Numbered from the stretch's first letter, positions 37,815 to 47,648 are shown. The stretch is 64,000 bases of DNA from G963666705 sp963666705 (GCA_963666705.2 CAXXKO010000028.1:62001-126000), one strand, 5' to 3'. Notes: generated by a model not told the origin, from the letters alone. Program-made: numbers and translations.

Positions 37815-39194
37815 TCAGAACTGGAAGTAGATGAACTCGGCGTTCTCGCTCCCGCCAACCAACACGGTCATGTAGACGAGGGCGAGGCCGACACCGATCG
37901 CGCCAAGGCGGCTTGGGCGCAGGTGGTCGAGGGCGATGCGCTGGCTCGTCGGCAGGGCCAAGGCGACGGCAACCGCCACGGCGATCAGCCAGGCATCGGT
38001 GACGCCGACGGTGGCCTCCAGGCCCCGCGCCCCCACCATGGCCCACCAGATGTCCGCCGCCGCGGCGAAGCCCTCGGCCCGGAACACGACCCAGGCGAAA
38101 AACACGACCAGCATGGTAAGCAGCCAGGCCAAGGCGCGCGGCAGGGGGCGGCCCCGGGCCGACCAGGCGTGCTGGACGACGAGGGCCATGCCGTGAATGC
38201 CGCCCCAGGCCACGAAGGTCCAGGCCGCACCGTGCCACAGGCCCCCCAGGAGCATGGTGAGCATGAGCGCCGCGACCATGCGGGCGCGGCCGTGGCGGCT
38301 GCCGCCGAGAGGGATATAGAGGTAGTCGCGCAGGAAGCGCGACAGGGTCATGTGCCAGCGGCGCCAGAAGTCCCTTATCGAATGTGCCCGGTAGGGGGCG
38401 TTGAAGTTGAGCGGCAGTGTGAATCCGAACAGAAGGCCGAGCCCGATGGCCATATCGGAATAGCCGGAGAAATCGAAATAGATCTGCAGGCCGAAGGCGC
38501 CCGCCGCCGCCCAGGCCTCGGCCAGGCCAAGGGATTCGCCCATGCCGGCGGCGGCGTAGAGGGGATCGGCCACGCGCCCCAGGCCGTCGGCGATCAATGT
38601 CTTCTTCGCGAGGCCGAGAACGAACAGGACGAGGCCCCGCGACAGGCGCTCGTCGAGCCCGTCCCGGCGCGGGTCCAAGGCGTATTGGTGGATGATTTCA
38701 TTGTGGCGAACGATTGGCCCGGCAATAAGTTGCGGGAAAAAGCTGATGAACAGCGCGAACTCTGGGAAGCTGTAGAGCGGGGCCTGCCCACGGCGTAGAT
38801 CGACGAGGTAGGAGATCTGCTGGAAGGTGAAGAAACTGATGCCGAGCGGCAAGACGATGCCCCACGGCTGGTGGTGCCATCCGAACACGCCGCCCAGGCT
38901 CTGGGAGAAGAAATCGGCATACTTGAAGAGGCCGAGGACCGCGAGGTTGAGGGCGACCCCCGCGGCGACGAGGAAGCGGCCCCTGCCACCGCCGAAGGCC
39001 CGCGCGAAGAGCCAGTTGACGCTGATCGAGCCGGCGAGAAGCGGCACCAGCCGGAGGTCCCAGTAGCCGTAGAAGACGAACGAGGCACCGATCAGGAGCC
39101 ACATGGGGAGCCGCCCACGGGCAGCGGCGAGGTAGTAGGCCGCAAGCACGAGCGGCAGGAACAGAATGAGAAATACCTGGGACGAAAATAGCAT
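37815..39194 (-). CDS. MBOAT-family O-acyltransferase
   Basis: About 459 residues, polytopic, starting MLFSSQVFLILFLPLVLAAY. Family motifs are LPLGISFFTFQQISYLVD, IRDFWRRWHMTLSRFLRD and the catalytic His in LLGGLWHGAAWTF. It resembles AlgI/DltB-type enzymes that pass acyl groups across the inner membrane to a periplasmic acceptor. It forms an operon with the SGNH-like gene. Confidence 0.9.
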   Translation of the reverse strand: MLFSSQVFLILFLPLVLAAYYLAAARGRLPMWLLIGASFVFYGYWDLRLVPLLAGSISVNWLFARAFGGGRGRFLVAAGVALNLAVLGLFKYADFFSQSLGGVFGWHHQPWGIVLPLGISFFTFQQISYLVDLRRGQAPLYSFPEFALFISFFPQLIAGPIVRHNEIIHQYALDPRRDGLDERLSRGLVLFVLGLAKKTLIADGLGRVADPLYAAAGMGESLGLAEAWAAAGAFGLQIYFDFSGYSDMAIGLGLLFGFTLPLNFNAPYRAHSIRDFWRRWHMTLSRFLRDYLYIPLGGSRHGRARMVAALMLTMLLGGLWHGAAWTFVAWGGIHGMALVVQHAWSARGRPLPRALAWLLTMLVVFFAWVVFRAEGFAAAADIWWAMVGARGLEATVGVTDAWLIAVAVAVALALPTSQRIALDHLRPSRLGAIGVGLALVYMTVLVGGSENAEFIYFQF

Positions 39195-39656
39195 TCGATC
39201 TCGACCGCCACCCGGGGCCCGAAGCCGGGGCCAGAGGCGCCCGCCGGCGGCGGCGACCGCCGGCGGCGACGCACGACCGAGCCCTGGCCGGCGGCGCAGT
39301 CTAGTCAGCGTCCCCGAGCCCCACAAGCGGCGCGCGCAGGGCCAGGATGCCTTCCCCATCGCGCCCCAAAACGAAGATAGCGGAAGGCGTTTTCGATGGT
39401 GATTCGAGGGTGACAAAATCCCACAAGCCACGGCTTCGAACTATGTCGCGTCAATCGCGGTCAATTACTTCCCACATACTTTCTCGGGCGAAAAAATATA
39501 TTTGAATCAGGAGGATAAATCCGTTAAAGCAAACCGATGTCCATGGTGGATGCTTGTACCCATCCGCGGTGGCGTATTGGTGTGTTTCGAGGCGCACGCC
39601 ACAATGAACGATATAGCCGCGTGTTTGCAGAGGCCAAGGGACCGGTCAGGCCACCC
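39195..39656. other. intergenic region between MBOAT and lptF
   Basis: 462 bases between divergent genes. The half nearest lptF is AT-rich (AAAAAATATATTTGAATC near 39494-39511), so promoters are expected here, but no -35/-10 pair stands out. The lptF frame stays open back to 39537 without family similarity. No RNA gene or repeat was seen. Confidence 0.5.
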
Positions 39657-40787
39657 ATGAGAGCGATCAGCCGTTACATATTTCGCCAGCTCTTCGACGC
39701 GACCGTCTTCGTGACCATTGCCCTGGCCTGCGCCATCTGGCTGACGCAGTCGCTGCGGTTCGTCGAGCTGATCATCAATCGCGGGCTATCGCTGGGCGTC
39801 TTCGCCTACTTGACCATGCTGCTGTTGCCCACCTTCCTTACGGTGATCCTGCCGATAGCGACTCTGAGCGCGATCCTCTTCGTCTACAACAAGCTGACCA
39901 TCGACAGCGAGCTCGTGGTCCTGCGCGCCGCGGGCATGAGCCAGGGCTCCCTGGCCAAGCCGGCGCTCCTGCTGGCGGTCTTGGTTTCGGTGATCTGCCT
40001 CTCCCTCAACGTCTATTTCCTGCCCACCTCCTACCGCCAGTTCAAGGATCTCGAATTCACGATTCGCAACGACTATTCAGCCATCCTGCTCCAGGAGGGC
40101 GTGTTCAACACCTTGACCGAGGGGCTGACCGTCTATGTCCGGGCACGGGAAAGCAATGGCGAGCTGCTGGGCGTCCTGGTGCACGACAATCGCCAGCCGA
40201 CCAAGCCCGTGACCATGATGGCGGAGCGCGGCGCGATGGTGGCTTCGGATTCCGGGCCGCGCGTCGTGATGTTCAAAGGCAACCGACAGGAGATCGAGCG
40301 CGCGAGTGGAGAATTGTCGCTGCTCTATTTCGACCGCTATATCTTCGATCTCGGTCAATTCACCGACGAGATCGAAGAGCGCTGGCGCGAGCCGCGCGAA
40401 CGATACCTGCACGAGCTGTTCTTCCCCGATTACGAGTCCGAGGCCGATTCCTACTACGCCGACAAGCTGATCGCCGAGGGGCACCAGAGGCTGGCCAACT
40501 CCTTCCTGGTCGTCGCTTTCGTGTTCGTCGGCCTCGCCGCCCTGCTCTCCGGCCAGTTCAACCGCCGCGGTCAGCTTCGACGGATCCTGGTCGCCGCGGG
40601 CCTGGTCGTGGCGATCCAGTCCGCCGGCCTCGGCCTGCACAATCTCACCTCCCGACTGCCGGCGGCGGCGCCGCTCATCTATCTCAACGTGCTACTACCG
40701 ATCCTCATCAGCACCATCGTCCTCACGCACCGGCCACGGCGACGGCGCGTCGGCTCGACCCCTCGCGCCGCCATGGGCGCGGGCTGA
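39657..40787 (+). CDS. lptF: LPS export permease LptF
   Basis: About 376 residues of the YjgP/YjgQ family. Three N-terminal membrane helices include SRYIFRQLFDATVFVTIALA and the coupling-helix region DSELVVLRAAGMSQGSLAKP. A periplasmic beta-jellyroll and three C-terminal helices follow (LANSFLVVAFVFVGLAALLS). It forms the LptB2FG extractor with LptG. The ATG at 39657 matches family starts (MRAISRYIFRQL). Confidence 0.92.
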   Translation: MRAISRYIFRQLFDATVFVTIALACAIWLTQSLRFVELIINRGLSLGVFAYLTMLLLPTFLTVILPIATLSAILFVYNKLTIDSELVVLRAAGMSQGSLAKPALLLAVLVSVICLSLNVYFLPTSYRQFKDLEFTIRNDYSAILLQEGVFNTLTEGLTVYVRARESNGELLGVLVHDNRQPTKPVTMMAERGAMVASDSGPRVVMFKGNRQEIERASGELSLLYFDRYIFDLGQFTDEIEERWREPRERYLHELFFPDYESEADSYYADKLIAEGHQRLANSFLVVAFVFVGLAALLSGQFNRRGQLRRILVAAGLVVAIQSAGLGLHNLTSRLPAAAPLIYLNVLLPILISTIVLTHRPRRRRVGSTPRAAMGAG

Positions 40788-40803
40788 GCGGGAGCGGGAA
40801 GCC

Positions 40804-41901
40804 ATGCGCGTCTCGACCACCCTCTCGCGCTACATCGGACGCCAGTTCCTGGTCTGGTTCGGTTCGATATTCGTGGCCATCGTGGGTGTCATCCTCATCT
40901 TCGACGTGGTCGAGTTGATGCGCCGGGCGTCCTCCAAGCCGGACGCGACCATGGGCATCGTGATCGACATGGCGTTGCTCAAGCTGCCCACGCTCGCGCA
41001 GGAGATCGTACCTTTCGCCGTTCTGTGGGGCGGGATGGTGGCCTTCTGGCGGCTCACCCGCAGCCGCGAGCTCGTGGTGGTGCGCGGCGCCGGCGTCTCG
41101 GCCTGGCAGTTCCTCCTGCCCGTCCTGCTTCTCGCCCTCATGATCGGCGTCTTCAAGATCGCGGCCTTCAATCCCCTCGCCTCGGTCACCCAGTCGCGCT
41201 ACGAGCAGCTCGAGAACAAGTACCTGCGTGGCCGCACCAGCCTCCTCGCCGTCTCGAGCTCGGGCATCTGGCTGCGCCAGTCGGACGATTTCGGCCAATC
41301 GGTGATTCACGCCCGTCAGGTCTCGCCCCAGGGCATGGAGATGCAGGACGTGATCGTCTTCATGTTCGAGGGGACCGACAGGTTCGTCGGCCGTATCGAC
41401 GCCGCGACGGCGATGCTCGAGGACGGCTACTGGCATCTCCGGGAAAGCTGGATCATGGCGCCGGACGCACCGGCGCGGTTCGAGCCCGAGTTCACGGTCA
41501 AGACGGACCTCACCATCGACCGCATCCAGGAGAGCTTCGCCTCGCCCGAATCGATCTCGTTCTGGGACCTGCCCGGTTTCATCGAGGCGCTGGAGGAGGC
41601 CGGATTCTCGGGCCTGCGCCACCGGCTTTACTGGCATTCGCTGCTCGCCGACCCGCTCCTCCTGGGTGCCATGGTCATGTTCGCGGCCGCGTTCACCCTG
41701 CGCACCTCGGTGCGCCGCGGAGCGGCCGCCATGATGATCGGCGGCGGCGTCTTCACGGGCTTTCTCCTCTATTTCCTGTCGGACGTGGTCCTTGCGCTCG
41801 GCAAGGCCGCCACGATCCCCGTGGCCCTCGCCGCCTGGGCCCCGGCGATCGCGGCGCTCCTGATCGGCATCTCGATGTTGCTGCACACGGAAGAGGCCTA
41901 G
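40804..41901 (+). CDS. lptG: LPS export permease LptG
   Basis: 365 residues with the same fold as LptF, starting MRVSTTLSRYIGRQFLVWF. It has SRELVVVRGAGVSAWQFLLP (coupling helix), a periplasmic domain, and C-terminal helices with MMIGGGVFTGFLLYFLSDVV. It lies 16 bases after lptF and 6 bases before lptD, so one operon covers inner-membrane extraction and outer-membrane insertion of LPS. Confidence 0.93.
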   Translation: MRVSTTLSRYIGRQFLVWFGSIFVAIVGVILIFDVVELMRRASSKPDATMGIVIDMALLKLPTLAQEIVPFAVLWGGMVAFWRLTRSRELVVVRGAGVSAWQFLLPVLLLALMIGVFKIAAFNPLASVTQSRYEQLENKYLRGRTSLLAVSSSGIWLRQSDDFGQSVIHARQVSPQGMEMQDVIVFMFEGTDRFVGRIDAATAMLEDGYWHLRESWIMAPDAPARFEPEFTVKTDLTIDRIQESFASPESISFWDLPGFIEALEEAGFSGLRHRLYWHSLLADPLLLGAMVMFAAAFTLRTSVRRGAAAMMIGGGVFTGFLLYFLSDVVLALGKAATIPVALAAWAPAIAALLIGISMLLHTEEA

Positions 41902-41907
41902 GCGGCC

Positions 41908-44088
41908 ATGCGCTCGATTCTCTTCCTTGCGGCCGCCTCCTTCGCGCTCGCCATCGCCCTTGCGGCGCCCGCCCCCGGGCAGGAGTCCGTCTCGACCGGG
42001 CGCCCGGTCCTGCTCAGCGCCGACCAGGTCAGCTACGACGAGGAGCTCGGCATCGTCATCGCCACGGGCAACGTGGAGATCGCCCAGGACGTCCGCGTCC
42101 TGATGGCGGACACCGTCACCTACAACGAGCGCACCAACCAGGTCGTGGCCACCGGCAACGTGAGCCTCCTGGAGCCCGACGGCAACGTCGTCTTCGCCGA
42201 GTATGTCGAGCTGACCGACGACATGAAGAACGGCGTGGTGCGGGACCTCGCCGTGCTCATGACCGACAACTCGCGCTTCGCGGCCGCCGGCGGCCGGCTC
42301 GAGGGCGGCGTGCGGACCCAGTTGCGCAAGGCCGTCTATTCGCCCTGCGAGCTGTGCGAGGACGATCCCGAGCGCGCGCCCCTATGGCAGCTCAAGGCCG
42401 AGAAAGTGGTCCACGATAAGAGGACCCACGACATCGAATACACCGATGTCTGGCTCGAGATGGCCGGCATCCCGGTGCTCTATTCGCCCTACCTCTCGCA
42501 CCCGGATCCGACGGTCAAACGGCGGACCGGCTTCCTCGCGCCGACCATGGGCAGCGATTCTCAACTGGGCTTCGTCGTCCGCACGCCCTATTACTTCACC
42601 ATTGGCCCAGACAAGGACGCCACCCTGGAGCCCATCTTCACCAGCAAGGAACGGGTGGCCCTCGCCGGTGAGTACCGCCAGCGTTTCTCCGATGGCGAGA
42701 TCGAGGCATCGGGCAGCATCACGCGGGTCCGCCGCCGGGGCTCCGACGGCGAGCAACTGGACGAGGACAAGACGCGCGGCCACCTCTTCGGCAGCGGACG
42801 ATTCGACATCAACGAAACCTGGCGCTGGGGCTTCGACGGGGCCTATGCCACGGACGACACCTATCTACGCCGGTACAAATTCAGCTCCGAGGACACACTC
42901 ACCACGAGCCCGTTCGCGGAAGGGTTCAGGGGCCGCAACTACATGTCCGCGCGGGGCTACTATTTCCAGGGCCTGCGGGAGGACGACGACCCCGGCGACA
43001 CGCCGATCATCCTGCCGCTTGTGGACTATGCGCATATCGGCGAGCCCGATAGTTACGGCGGCCGGTGGTCGGTCGACGCGGACCTCATGAACCTCACGCG
43101 CACGTCCGGAACGGACAGCCGGCGCCTCTCGCTCAAGCTCGGATGGATGGCGCCCTACACGTCGTCGTGGGGCGATGCCTGGACGTTTTCGGCCAGCGCC
43201 CAGAGCGACGCCTACTGGGTGGAAGAGGTCAAGAAGCCCAACAACCCGAACGGCGACACGCTCAACGGGCTTACCGGCCGCTTCTTTCCCCAGGTGATGA
43301 TCGAGTGGCGCCATCCCTTCGTCCGCGAGTCGAGCTCGGGCGCCTTCCGCCAACTGATCGAGCCGGTGGCGGCGCTGGTGGTGGCGCCGAATGGCGGCAA
43401 CCCGGGAAAGATCCCGAACGAGGACAGTCAGGATTTCGAGTTCGACGACACCAACCTGTTCAGCGCCAACCGTTTTCCCGGGCTCGACCGGGTCAATGGC
43501 GGCCAGCGGTTCGTCTATGGCATGAAGGGCGGCGTCTACGGCAATTCGGGCGGCAGCTCCGAGTTCTTCCTCGGCCAGAGCTACCGCTTCCGGGCCGACG
43601 ATACGTTCGACGAGGGGTCGGGCCTTCGCGACCGCCAATCGGACATCGTCGGCCGCGTCCAGGCGGCGCCCAACAGGTACCTCGATCTCCTGTACCGCTT
43701 TCGCCTCGCGCGCACCGATTTCGGCCCCATCCGCAACGAGGTCAAGGTGGGGGTCGGGGGCCGAGCCCTTCGCCTCAACCTCGGCTACGTCTTCTTCGCC
43801 CAGAACAAAATCGACAGCGAGTTCCCCGAGCGCGAGGAGCTCAATATCGGCGTGCGATCCCAGGTCACCGAATACTGGTCGGTGCGGGCGACCCACCGCC
43901 GGGACCTGACGAGCGACGGCGGTGCCCTTTCGACGCGCCTCGGGCTCGGCTACGAGGACGAATGCTTTACTTTCAACGTCGGTATCGAGCGTAACTTTTT
44001 CCGTGGCCGGGATTTCGAATCTTCCGATACCGTGCTATTCCGAGTGCTCTTCAAGGGCCTCGGCGAGGCTCGCTCGACGGTCAAGTAG
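41908..44088 (+). CDS. lptD: LPS-assembly protein LptD
   Basis: 726 residues with a signal peptide (LFLAAASFALAIALAAPAPG). The N-terminal OstA-like domain starts LLSADQVSYDEELGIVIATG. A long beta-barrel follows, with many alternating strands ending FEFEDTVLFRV-like (SSDTVLFRVLFKGLG). Two Cys in SPCELCEDDPERAPLW are the conserved pair seen in alphaproteobacterial LptD. It is the outer-membrane LPS translocon. Confidence 0.92.
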   Translation: MRSILFLAAASFALAIALAAPAPGQESVSTGRPVLLSADQVSYDEELGIVIATGNVEIAQDVRVLMADTVTYNERTNQVVATGNVSLLEPDGNVVFAEYVELTDDMKNGVVRDLAVLMTDNSRFAAAGGRLEGGVRTQLRKAVYSPCELCEDDPERAPLWQLKAEKVVHDKRTHDIEYTDVWLEMAGIPVLYSPYLSHPDPTVKRRTGFLAPTMGSDSQLGFVVRTPYYFTIGPDKDATLEPIFTSKERVALAGEYRQRFSDGEIEASGSITRVRRRGSDGEQLDEDKTRGHLFGSGRFDINETWRWGFDGAYATDDTYLRRYKFSSEDTLTTSPFAEGFRGRNYMSARGYYFQGLREDDDPGDTPIILPLVDYAHIGEPDSYGGRWSVDADLMNLTRTSGTDSRRLSLKLGWMAPYTSSWGDAWTFSASAQSDAYWVEEVKKPNNPNGDTLNGLTGRFFPQVMIEWRHPFVRESSSGAFRQLIEPVAALVVAPNGGNPGKIPNEDSQDFEFDDTNLFSANRFPGLDRVNGGQRFVYGMKGGVYGNSGGSSEFFLGQSYRFRADDTFDEGSGLRDRQSDIVGRVQAAPNRYLDLLYRFRLARTDFGPIRNEVKVGVGGRALRLNLGYVFFAQNKIDSEFPEREELNIGVRSQVTEYWSVRATHRRDLTSDGGALSTRLGLGYEDECFTFNVGIERNFFRGRDFESSDTVLFRVLFKGLGEARSTVK

Positions 44089-44132
44089 AGGCCCCGCCAA
44101 GGGCACCCTGGCGACAGGGTGAGACATAACGA

Positions 44133-45455
44133 ATGCCGGATACGCACCCACGGCGAAAACCAGCGACCGGCCGCCCGGCGGCGGGGCGGCGATGCGCCTT
44201 CGCCGCGGTGCTGAGGGGGGCGCTGCTGCTCGCCGCGATCGTGGTCGCGGGCCCGGCCCAGGCGCAGGAGGTCATGCGCATCGCCGCGGTGGTCAACGAC
44301 GAGGTCATCTCGGTCTACGACCTGAGCGCGCGGATGCGGCTGGTGCTGATCTCCTCGGGCCTCGAGGACACGCAAGAGGTCCGCAATCGCCTGGTCCCCC
44401 AGGTCCTCCGCGGCCTCGTCGACGAGAGGCTCCAGCTCCAGGAAGCCAAGCGCCTCAACATCTCCGTGCGCCAGGACCGCATCGACGAGGCCCTCCACAC
44501 CATAGAAGAGCAGAACGAGATGGCGGCCGGGGGGCTCGACGCCTTTCTCGGCCGCGCGGGCGTCGACCGCGCAACCATCGAGGAGCAGGTGCGCGCGGGT
44601 ATCTCTTGGGCGCGCCTCCTCGAACGCGAGTCCAAGATCAGCGTCATCGTGACCGATGAGGAGGTCGACGAGGTCATCGCCCGCATCGATGCCAATCGCG
44701 GCCGGCCACAGAGCCTGGTCTCGGAAATCTTCCTGGCGGTGGATTCGGTGGACGAGGCGCGCGAGGTGGAGGTGGCCGCCTTGCGCCTCACGGAACAGAT
44801 ACGCGCGGGCGCCAACTTCCAAGCCCTCGCCCAACAGTTCTCGCAAAGCGCCACGGCGGCCGTGGGTGGCGATCTCGGCTGGATGCAGGAGGGTCAGCTT
44901 TCGCCGGAGATCGAGCAGGCCCTGGCATCGGTCGAGCCGGGCCAGATCACGCCGCCCGTCCGGACCCTCACGGGCTTCCATATCCTGCAACTGCGCAAGC
45001 GGCAGATGTTCGCGGCGGCCAACATGGACGATGTCGTCGTGACCCTCGAGAACCTCTATTTCGAGCTCCCCCGCAATGCGAGCGAGGACGACGCCCAGAG
45101 CGCGCGGGACTTGGCCGCCGTCATCAGCGACACCGTCGCCAATTGCGGGGACATGCGCTCCCTGCGGGAGGAGAGTGGCGCCACGACCTTCCCGCTGCCG
45201 AGAGAGATCCGCGTCGGCGACCTCAACGAGGAAATCCGCGCAACGGTCGGTGGCCTCGAGATAGACGATGCCAGTCCGCCGCTCGCCATCGGCGCCGGGG
45301 TGATGGTGCTCATGGTGTGCAGTCGAACCCAGCCGCCCGGCGGGATCGACCGCGAGGAGATCCGCGAGACCCTGGTCTCTCAGCAACTCGACGTGCTCGC
45401 GCGCCGCGTGATGCGCGACCTCCGCCGGGCCGCCTTCATCGACCTGCGCCTATGA
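44133..45455 (+). CDS. surA: SurA-like periplasmic peptidyl-prolyl isomerase
   Basis: 440 residues. A signal peptide (GALLLAAIVVAGPAQAQ) is followed by the SurA N-domain (IAAVVNDEVISVYDLSARMR) and one parvulin domain (FSQSATAAVGGDLGWMQEGQ, then LTGFHILQLRKRQ). It chaperones outer-membrane barrels such as LptD, encoded immediately upstream. The stop overlaps the pdxA start as ATGA. Confidence 0.9.
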   Translation: MPDTHPRRKPATGRPAAGRRCAFAAVLRGALLLAAIVVAGPAQAQEVMRIAAVVNDEVISVYDLSARMRLVLISSGLEDTQEVRNRLVPQVLRGLVDERLQLQEAKRLNISVRQDRIDEALHTIEEQNEMAAGGLDAFLGRAGVDRATIEEQVRAGISWARLLERESKISVIVTDEEVDEVIARIDANRGRPQSLVSEIFLAVDSVDEAREVEVAALRLTEQIRAGANFQALAQQFSQSATAAVGGDLGWMQEGQLSPEIEQALASVEPGQITPPVRTLTGFHILQLRKRQMFAAANMDDVVVTLENLYFELPRNASEDDAQSARDLAAVISDTVANCGDMRSLREESGATTFPLPREIRVGDLNEEIRATVGGLEIDDASPPLAIGAGVMVLMVCSRTQPPGGIDREEIRETLVSQQLDVLARRVMRDLRRAAFIDLRL

Positions 45456-46504
45456 GGGGACGCGCCGCCGCTCCGGCGGCCGGGGGCGAGGCGCCGCTCG
45501 CCCTCACCCTCGGCGAGCCGGCGGGGATCTGCGGCGAGATCGCGTGCCGGGCCTGGCGCGCGCTCAGCGCCTCGGGACCCGTCTTCTTCGCCATCGGCGA
45601 CCCGGCGTACTACGAGCGCACCGCGAGCGACCTCGGGCTCTCGACGCCGGTGGCCGCCATCGATTCGCCCGCGGCGGCGGCGGCGGTCTTCCCCGGGGCG
45701 CTGCCCGTGCTCGGCCAGCGGCTGCCGGCACCGGCCGTCGCGGGCCGGCCCGACCCGGCCAACGGCGCGGCGGTGACCGCGTCGATCGAGCGCGCCGTCG
45801 AATTGGCCCTGGCGGGGCAAGCGGCGGGTCTCGTCACCAACCCCATCCACAAGCGCACCCTCTACGATTCGGGCTTCGCCTATCCCGGCCACACCGAGCT
45901 CCTCGCCGCCCTGGCCGGCCCGGCATACCGGCCGGCGATGATGCTGGCCTGTGAGGGGTTGAGGGTAGTGCCCGTCACCATCCACCTGTCGCTGGCCGAG
46001 GCCCTCACGCGCCTCGATGCGGACACGATCGTCGCCCAGGGCGAGATCACGGCCGCGGCGCTCAGGCGGGATTTCGCCATTGCGCGGCCGCGCCTCGCGA
46101 TCGCCGCCCTCAACCCCCATGGCGGCGAGGACGGCCATATGGGGCGCGAGGAGATCGAGATCATCGCCCCGGCGGCCGAGCGCCTGCGCCGCGCGGGGAT
46201 CGAGGTCCTGGGCCCGGCCCCGGCGGATACCCTGTTCCACGCGGCCGCGCGGACGCGCTACGACGCCGCCCTCTGCATGTATCACGACCAGGCGCTGATC
46301 CCGCTCAAGACCATCGATTTCGACGGCGGCGTCAACCTCACCCTCGGCCTGCCTTTCGTGCGCGCCTCGCCCGACCATGGCACGGCGCTCGACATCGCCG
46401 GCCGCGGCGAGGCCAACCCCGCCAGCCTGATCGCCGCCCTCCGCATCGCCCGCGAGATAGCCAGCAACCGCGCGAGGGCGGCCGGAGCGCGGGCGGCCGT
46501 CTAG
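45452..46504 (+). CDS. pdxA: 4-hydroxythreonine-4-phosphate dehydrogenase
   Basis: About 350 residues; the NAD-dependent step of vitamin B6 synthesis. Landmarks are LALTLGEPAGICGEI, VTNPIHKRTLYDSGFAYPGHTE (substrate/metal site), AALNPHGGEDGHMGREE and LCMYHDQALIPLKTIDFDGG. It starts in the surA stop. The next intended gene, rsmA, begins 12 bases later at its original ATG (46516). Confidence 0.94.
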   Translation: MRGRAAAPAAGGEAPLALTLGEPAGICGEIACRAWRALSASGPVFFAIGDPAYYERTASDLGLSTPVAAIDSPAAAAAVFPGALPVLGQRLPAPAVAGRPDPANGAAVTASIERAVELALAGQAAGLVTNPIHKRTLYDSGFAYPGHTELLAALAGPAYRPAMMLACEGLRVVPVTIHLSLAEALTRLDADTIVAQGEITAAALRRDFAIARPRLAIAALNPHGGEDGHMGREEIEIIAPAAERLRRAGIEVLGPAPADTLFHAAARTRYDAALCMYHDQALIPLKTIDFDGGVNLTLGLPFVRASPDHGTALDIAGRGEANPASLIAALRIAREIASNRARAAGARAAV

Positions 46505-46515
46505 GAGACCGGACC

Positions 46516-46782
46516 ATGGCCGGTTCTAGTACCCACTTTCATAATTCCGTGTGCCATACGACGGCGCCCCGAGGTTCCCGGCTAGGAGGGTGGCGCGCCG
46601 TGATGCCGGGGCATCACAAGCGGCGCGCGACGACGTCCGGGGGCCTCGGGGCGCCGCCCTACGGGTCGCTTTTCCCGCCCCCTCGGGGCGTCGAGGACGC
46701 TGGACGATGCCCCGGCATCGCCGGCGCGCCCCCTCCTACCGAGGAGACGGGAAAAGCGATCGTATGGCACACGGAATTATGA
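46516..46782 (+). other. leader reading frame: original rsmA start reading through MITE-A
   Basis: 88 codons from the original rsmA ATG. AGGAG lies eight bases upstream, directly after pdxA. The first codons are Met-Ala-Gly-Ser from rsmA; the rest is miniature-element sequence. It has no stop until TGA 46780-46782, which overlaps the replacement rsmA ATG (46779-46781) as ATGA. The peptide itself is probably meaningless. Its importance is that it could couple translation into rsmA. Confidence 0.75.
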
Positions 46783-46791
46783 AAGTGGGTT
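46530..46791 (+). mobile_element. MITE-A copy 1, inserted in the start of rsmA
   Basis: A 262-bp element with inverted ends of about 35 bp: TACCCACTTTCATAATTCCG at the left and its inverse at the right, with one mismatch at the tip. CTAG flanks both sides (46526-46529 and 46792-46795). A nearly identical 262-bp copy in the opposite orientation lies at 63436-63697, also between CTAG sites. It has no transposase and is GC-rich with internal palindromes (GATGCCGGGGCATC). Each end carries an outward ATG-AAA-GTG-GGT. Confidence 0.92.
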
Positions 46792-47648
46792 CTAGCCCGG
46801 GCGACGCCCCTCCCCTGCGCGAGGTCATCGCCCGGCACGGCCTCTCGGCCCGGCGCTCCCTGGGCCAGCATTTCCTCCTCGACCTCAACCTGACGCGGCG
46901 CATCGCCCGCGCCGCGGGGCCGCTCCAGGGCGCCCAGGTGATCGAGGTGGGCCCGGGCCCCGGCGGCCTCACCCGCGCGCTCCTCGCCGAGGGCGCGGCC
47001 CACGTCCACGCCATCGAGCGCGACGCCCGCTGTATCGCGGCCTTGCGCGAGCTCGAGGCGGCGGCGCCCGGGCGCCTCACCATCATCGAGGGGGACGCGC
47101 GTGAGATCGACGCCGCCGCCCTCGTGCCCGCGCCGCGGCGCATCGTCGCCAACCTGCCCTACAACCTCGCGACCGTGCTCCTGCGCCGCTGGCTCAGCCA
47201 GGCCGACGCCTTCGAGAGCCTGACCCTGATGTTCCAGAAGGAGGTCGCGGACCGCCTGGCCGCGTCACCCGGCGGCAAGACCTATGGCCGCCTGAGCATC
47301 CTCGCCCAATGGCTGTGCGAGGTGCGGGTCCTGTTCGAGATTCCGGCCGCCGCCTTCACCCCGCAGCCCAAGGTGACCTCGGCGCTCGTCGGCCTGCGGC
47401 CCCGCGCGGCACCATTGGCGGCGGCGGAGATCGGCGTGCTGGAGCGGGTCACGGGCGCCGCCTTCGGTCAGCGGCGCAAGATGCTGCGCTCGAGCCTGCG
47501 CGCGCTCGGCGGCGACGTGGGCGCGTTGCTGGCGGCGACGGGAATCGACCCCACGGCCCGGGCCGAGACCCTCACGGTGGTGGAGCTCTGTGCCCTGGCG
47601 CGCGCGCTCGCGGCGCGGGAACGGGCCGAATCGGCCAAGGTTTGTTAG
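46779..47648 (+). CDS. rsmA: 16S rRNA dimethyladenosine transferase, start supplied by MITE-A
   Basis: About 289 residues (KsgA); dimethylates two adjacent adenines of 16S rRNA helix 45. Motifs are SLGQHFLLDLNLTRRIA, VIEVGPGPGGLTRALL, VANLPYNLATVLL (NLPYN-type) and AFTPQPKVTSALV. The body is intact, but its start ATG-AAA-GTG-GGT lies in the MITE end; an in-frame ATG at 46764 is also in the MITE. Joining 46516-46529 to 46796 would give MAGSSPGDAPPLREV, the likely ancestral N-terminus. Expression may depend on coupling to the leader frame. Confidence 0.9.
   Translation: MKVGSSPGDAPPLREVIARHGLSARRSLGQHFLLDLNLTRRIARAAGPLQGAQVIEVGPGPGGLTRALLAEGAAHVHAIERDARCIAALRELEAAAPGRLTIIEGDAREIDAAALVPAPRRIVANLPYNLATVLLRRWLSQADAFESLTLMFQKEVADRLAASPGGKTYGRLSILAQWLCEVRVLFEIPAAAFTPQPKVTSALVGLRPRAAPLAAAEIGVLERVTGAAFGQRRKMLRSSLRALGGDVGALLAATGIDPTARAETLTVVELCALARALAARERAESAKVC

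Noticed and set aside
46551..47648. rsmA with a long N-terminal extension from 46551
   Set aside because: The extension is MITE-A sequence without similarity to RsmA. The start in the MITE end or the displaced original ATG explains the locus better.
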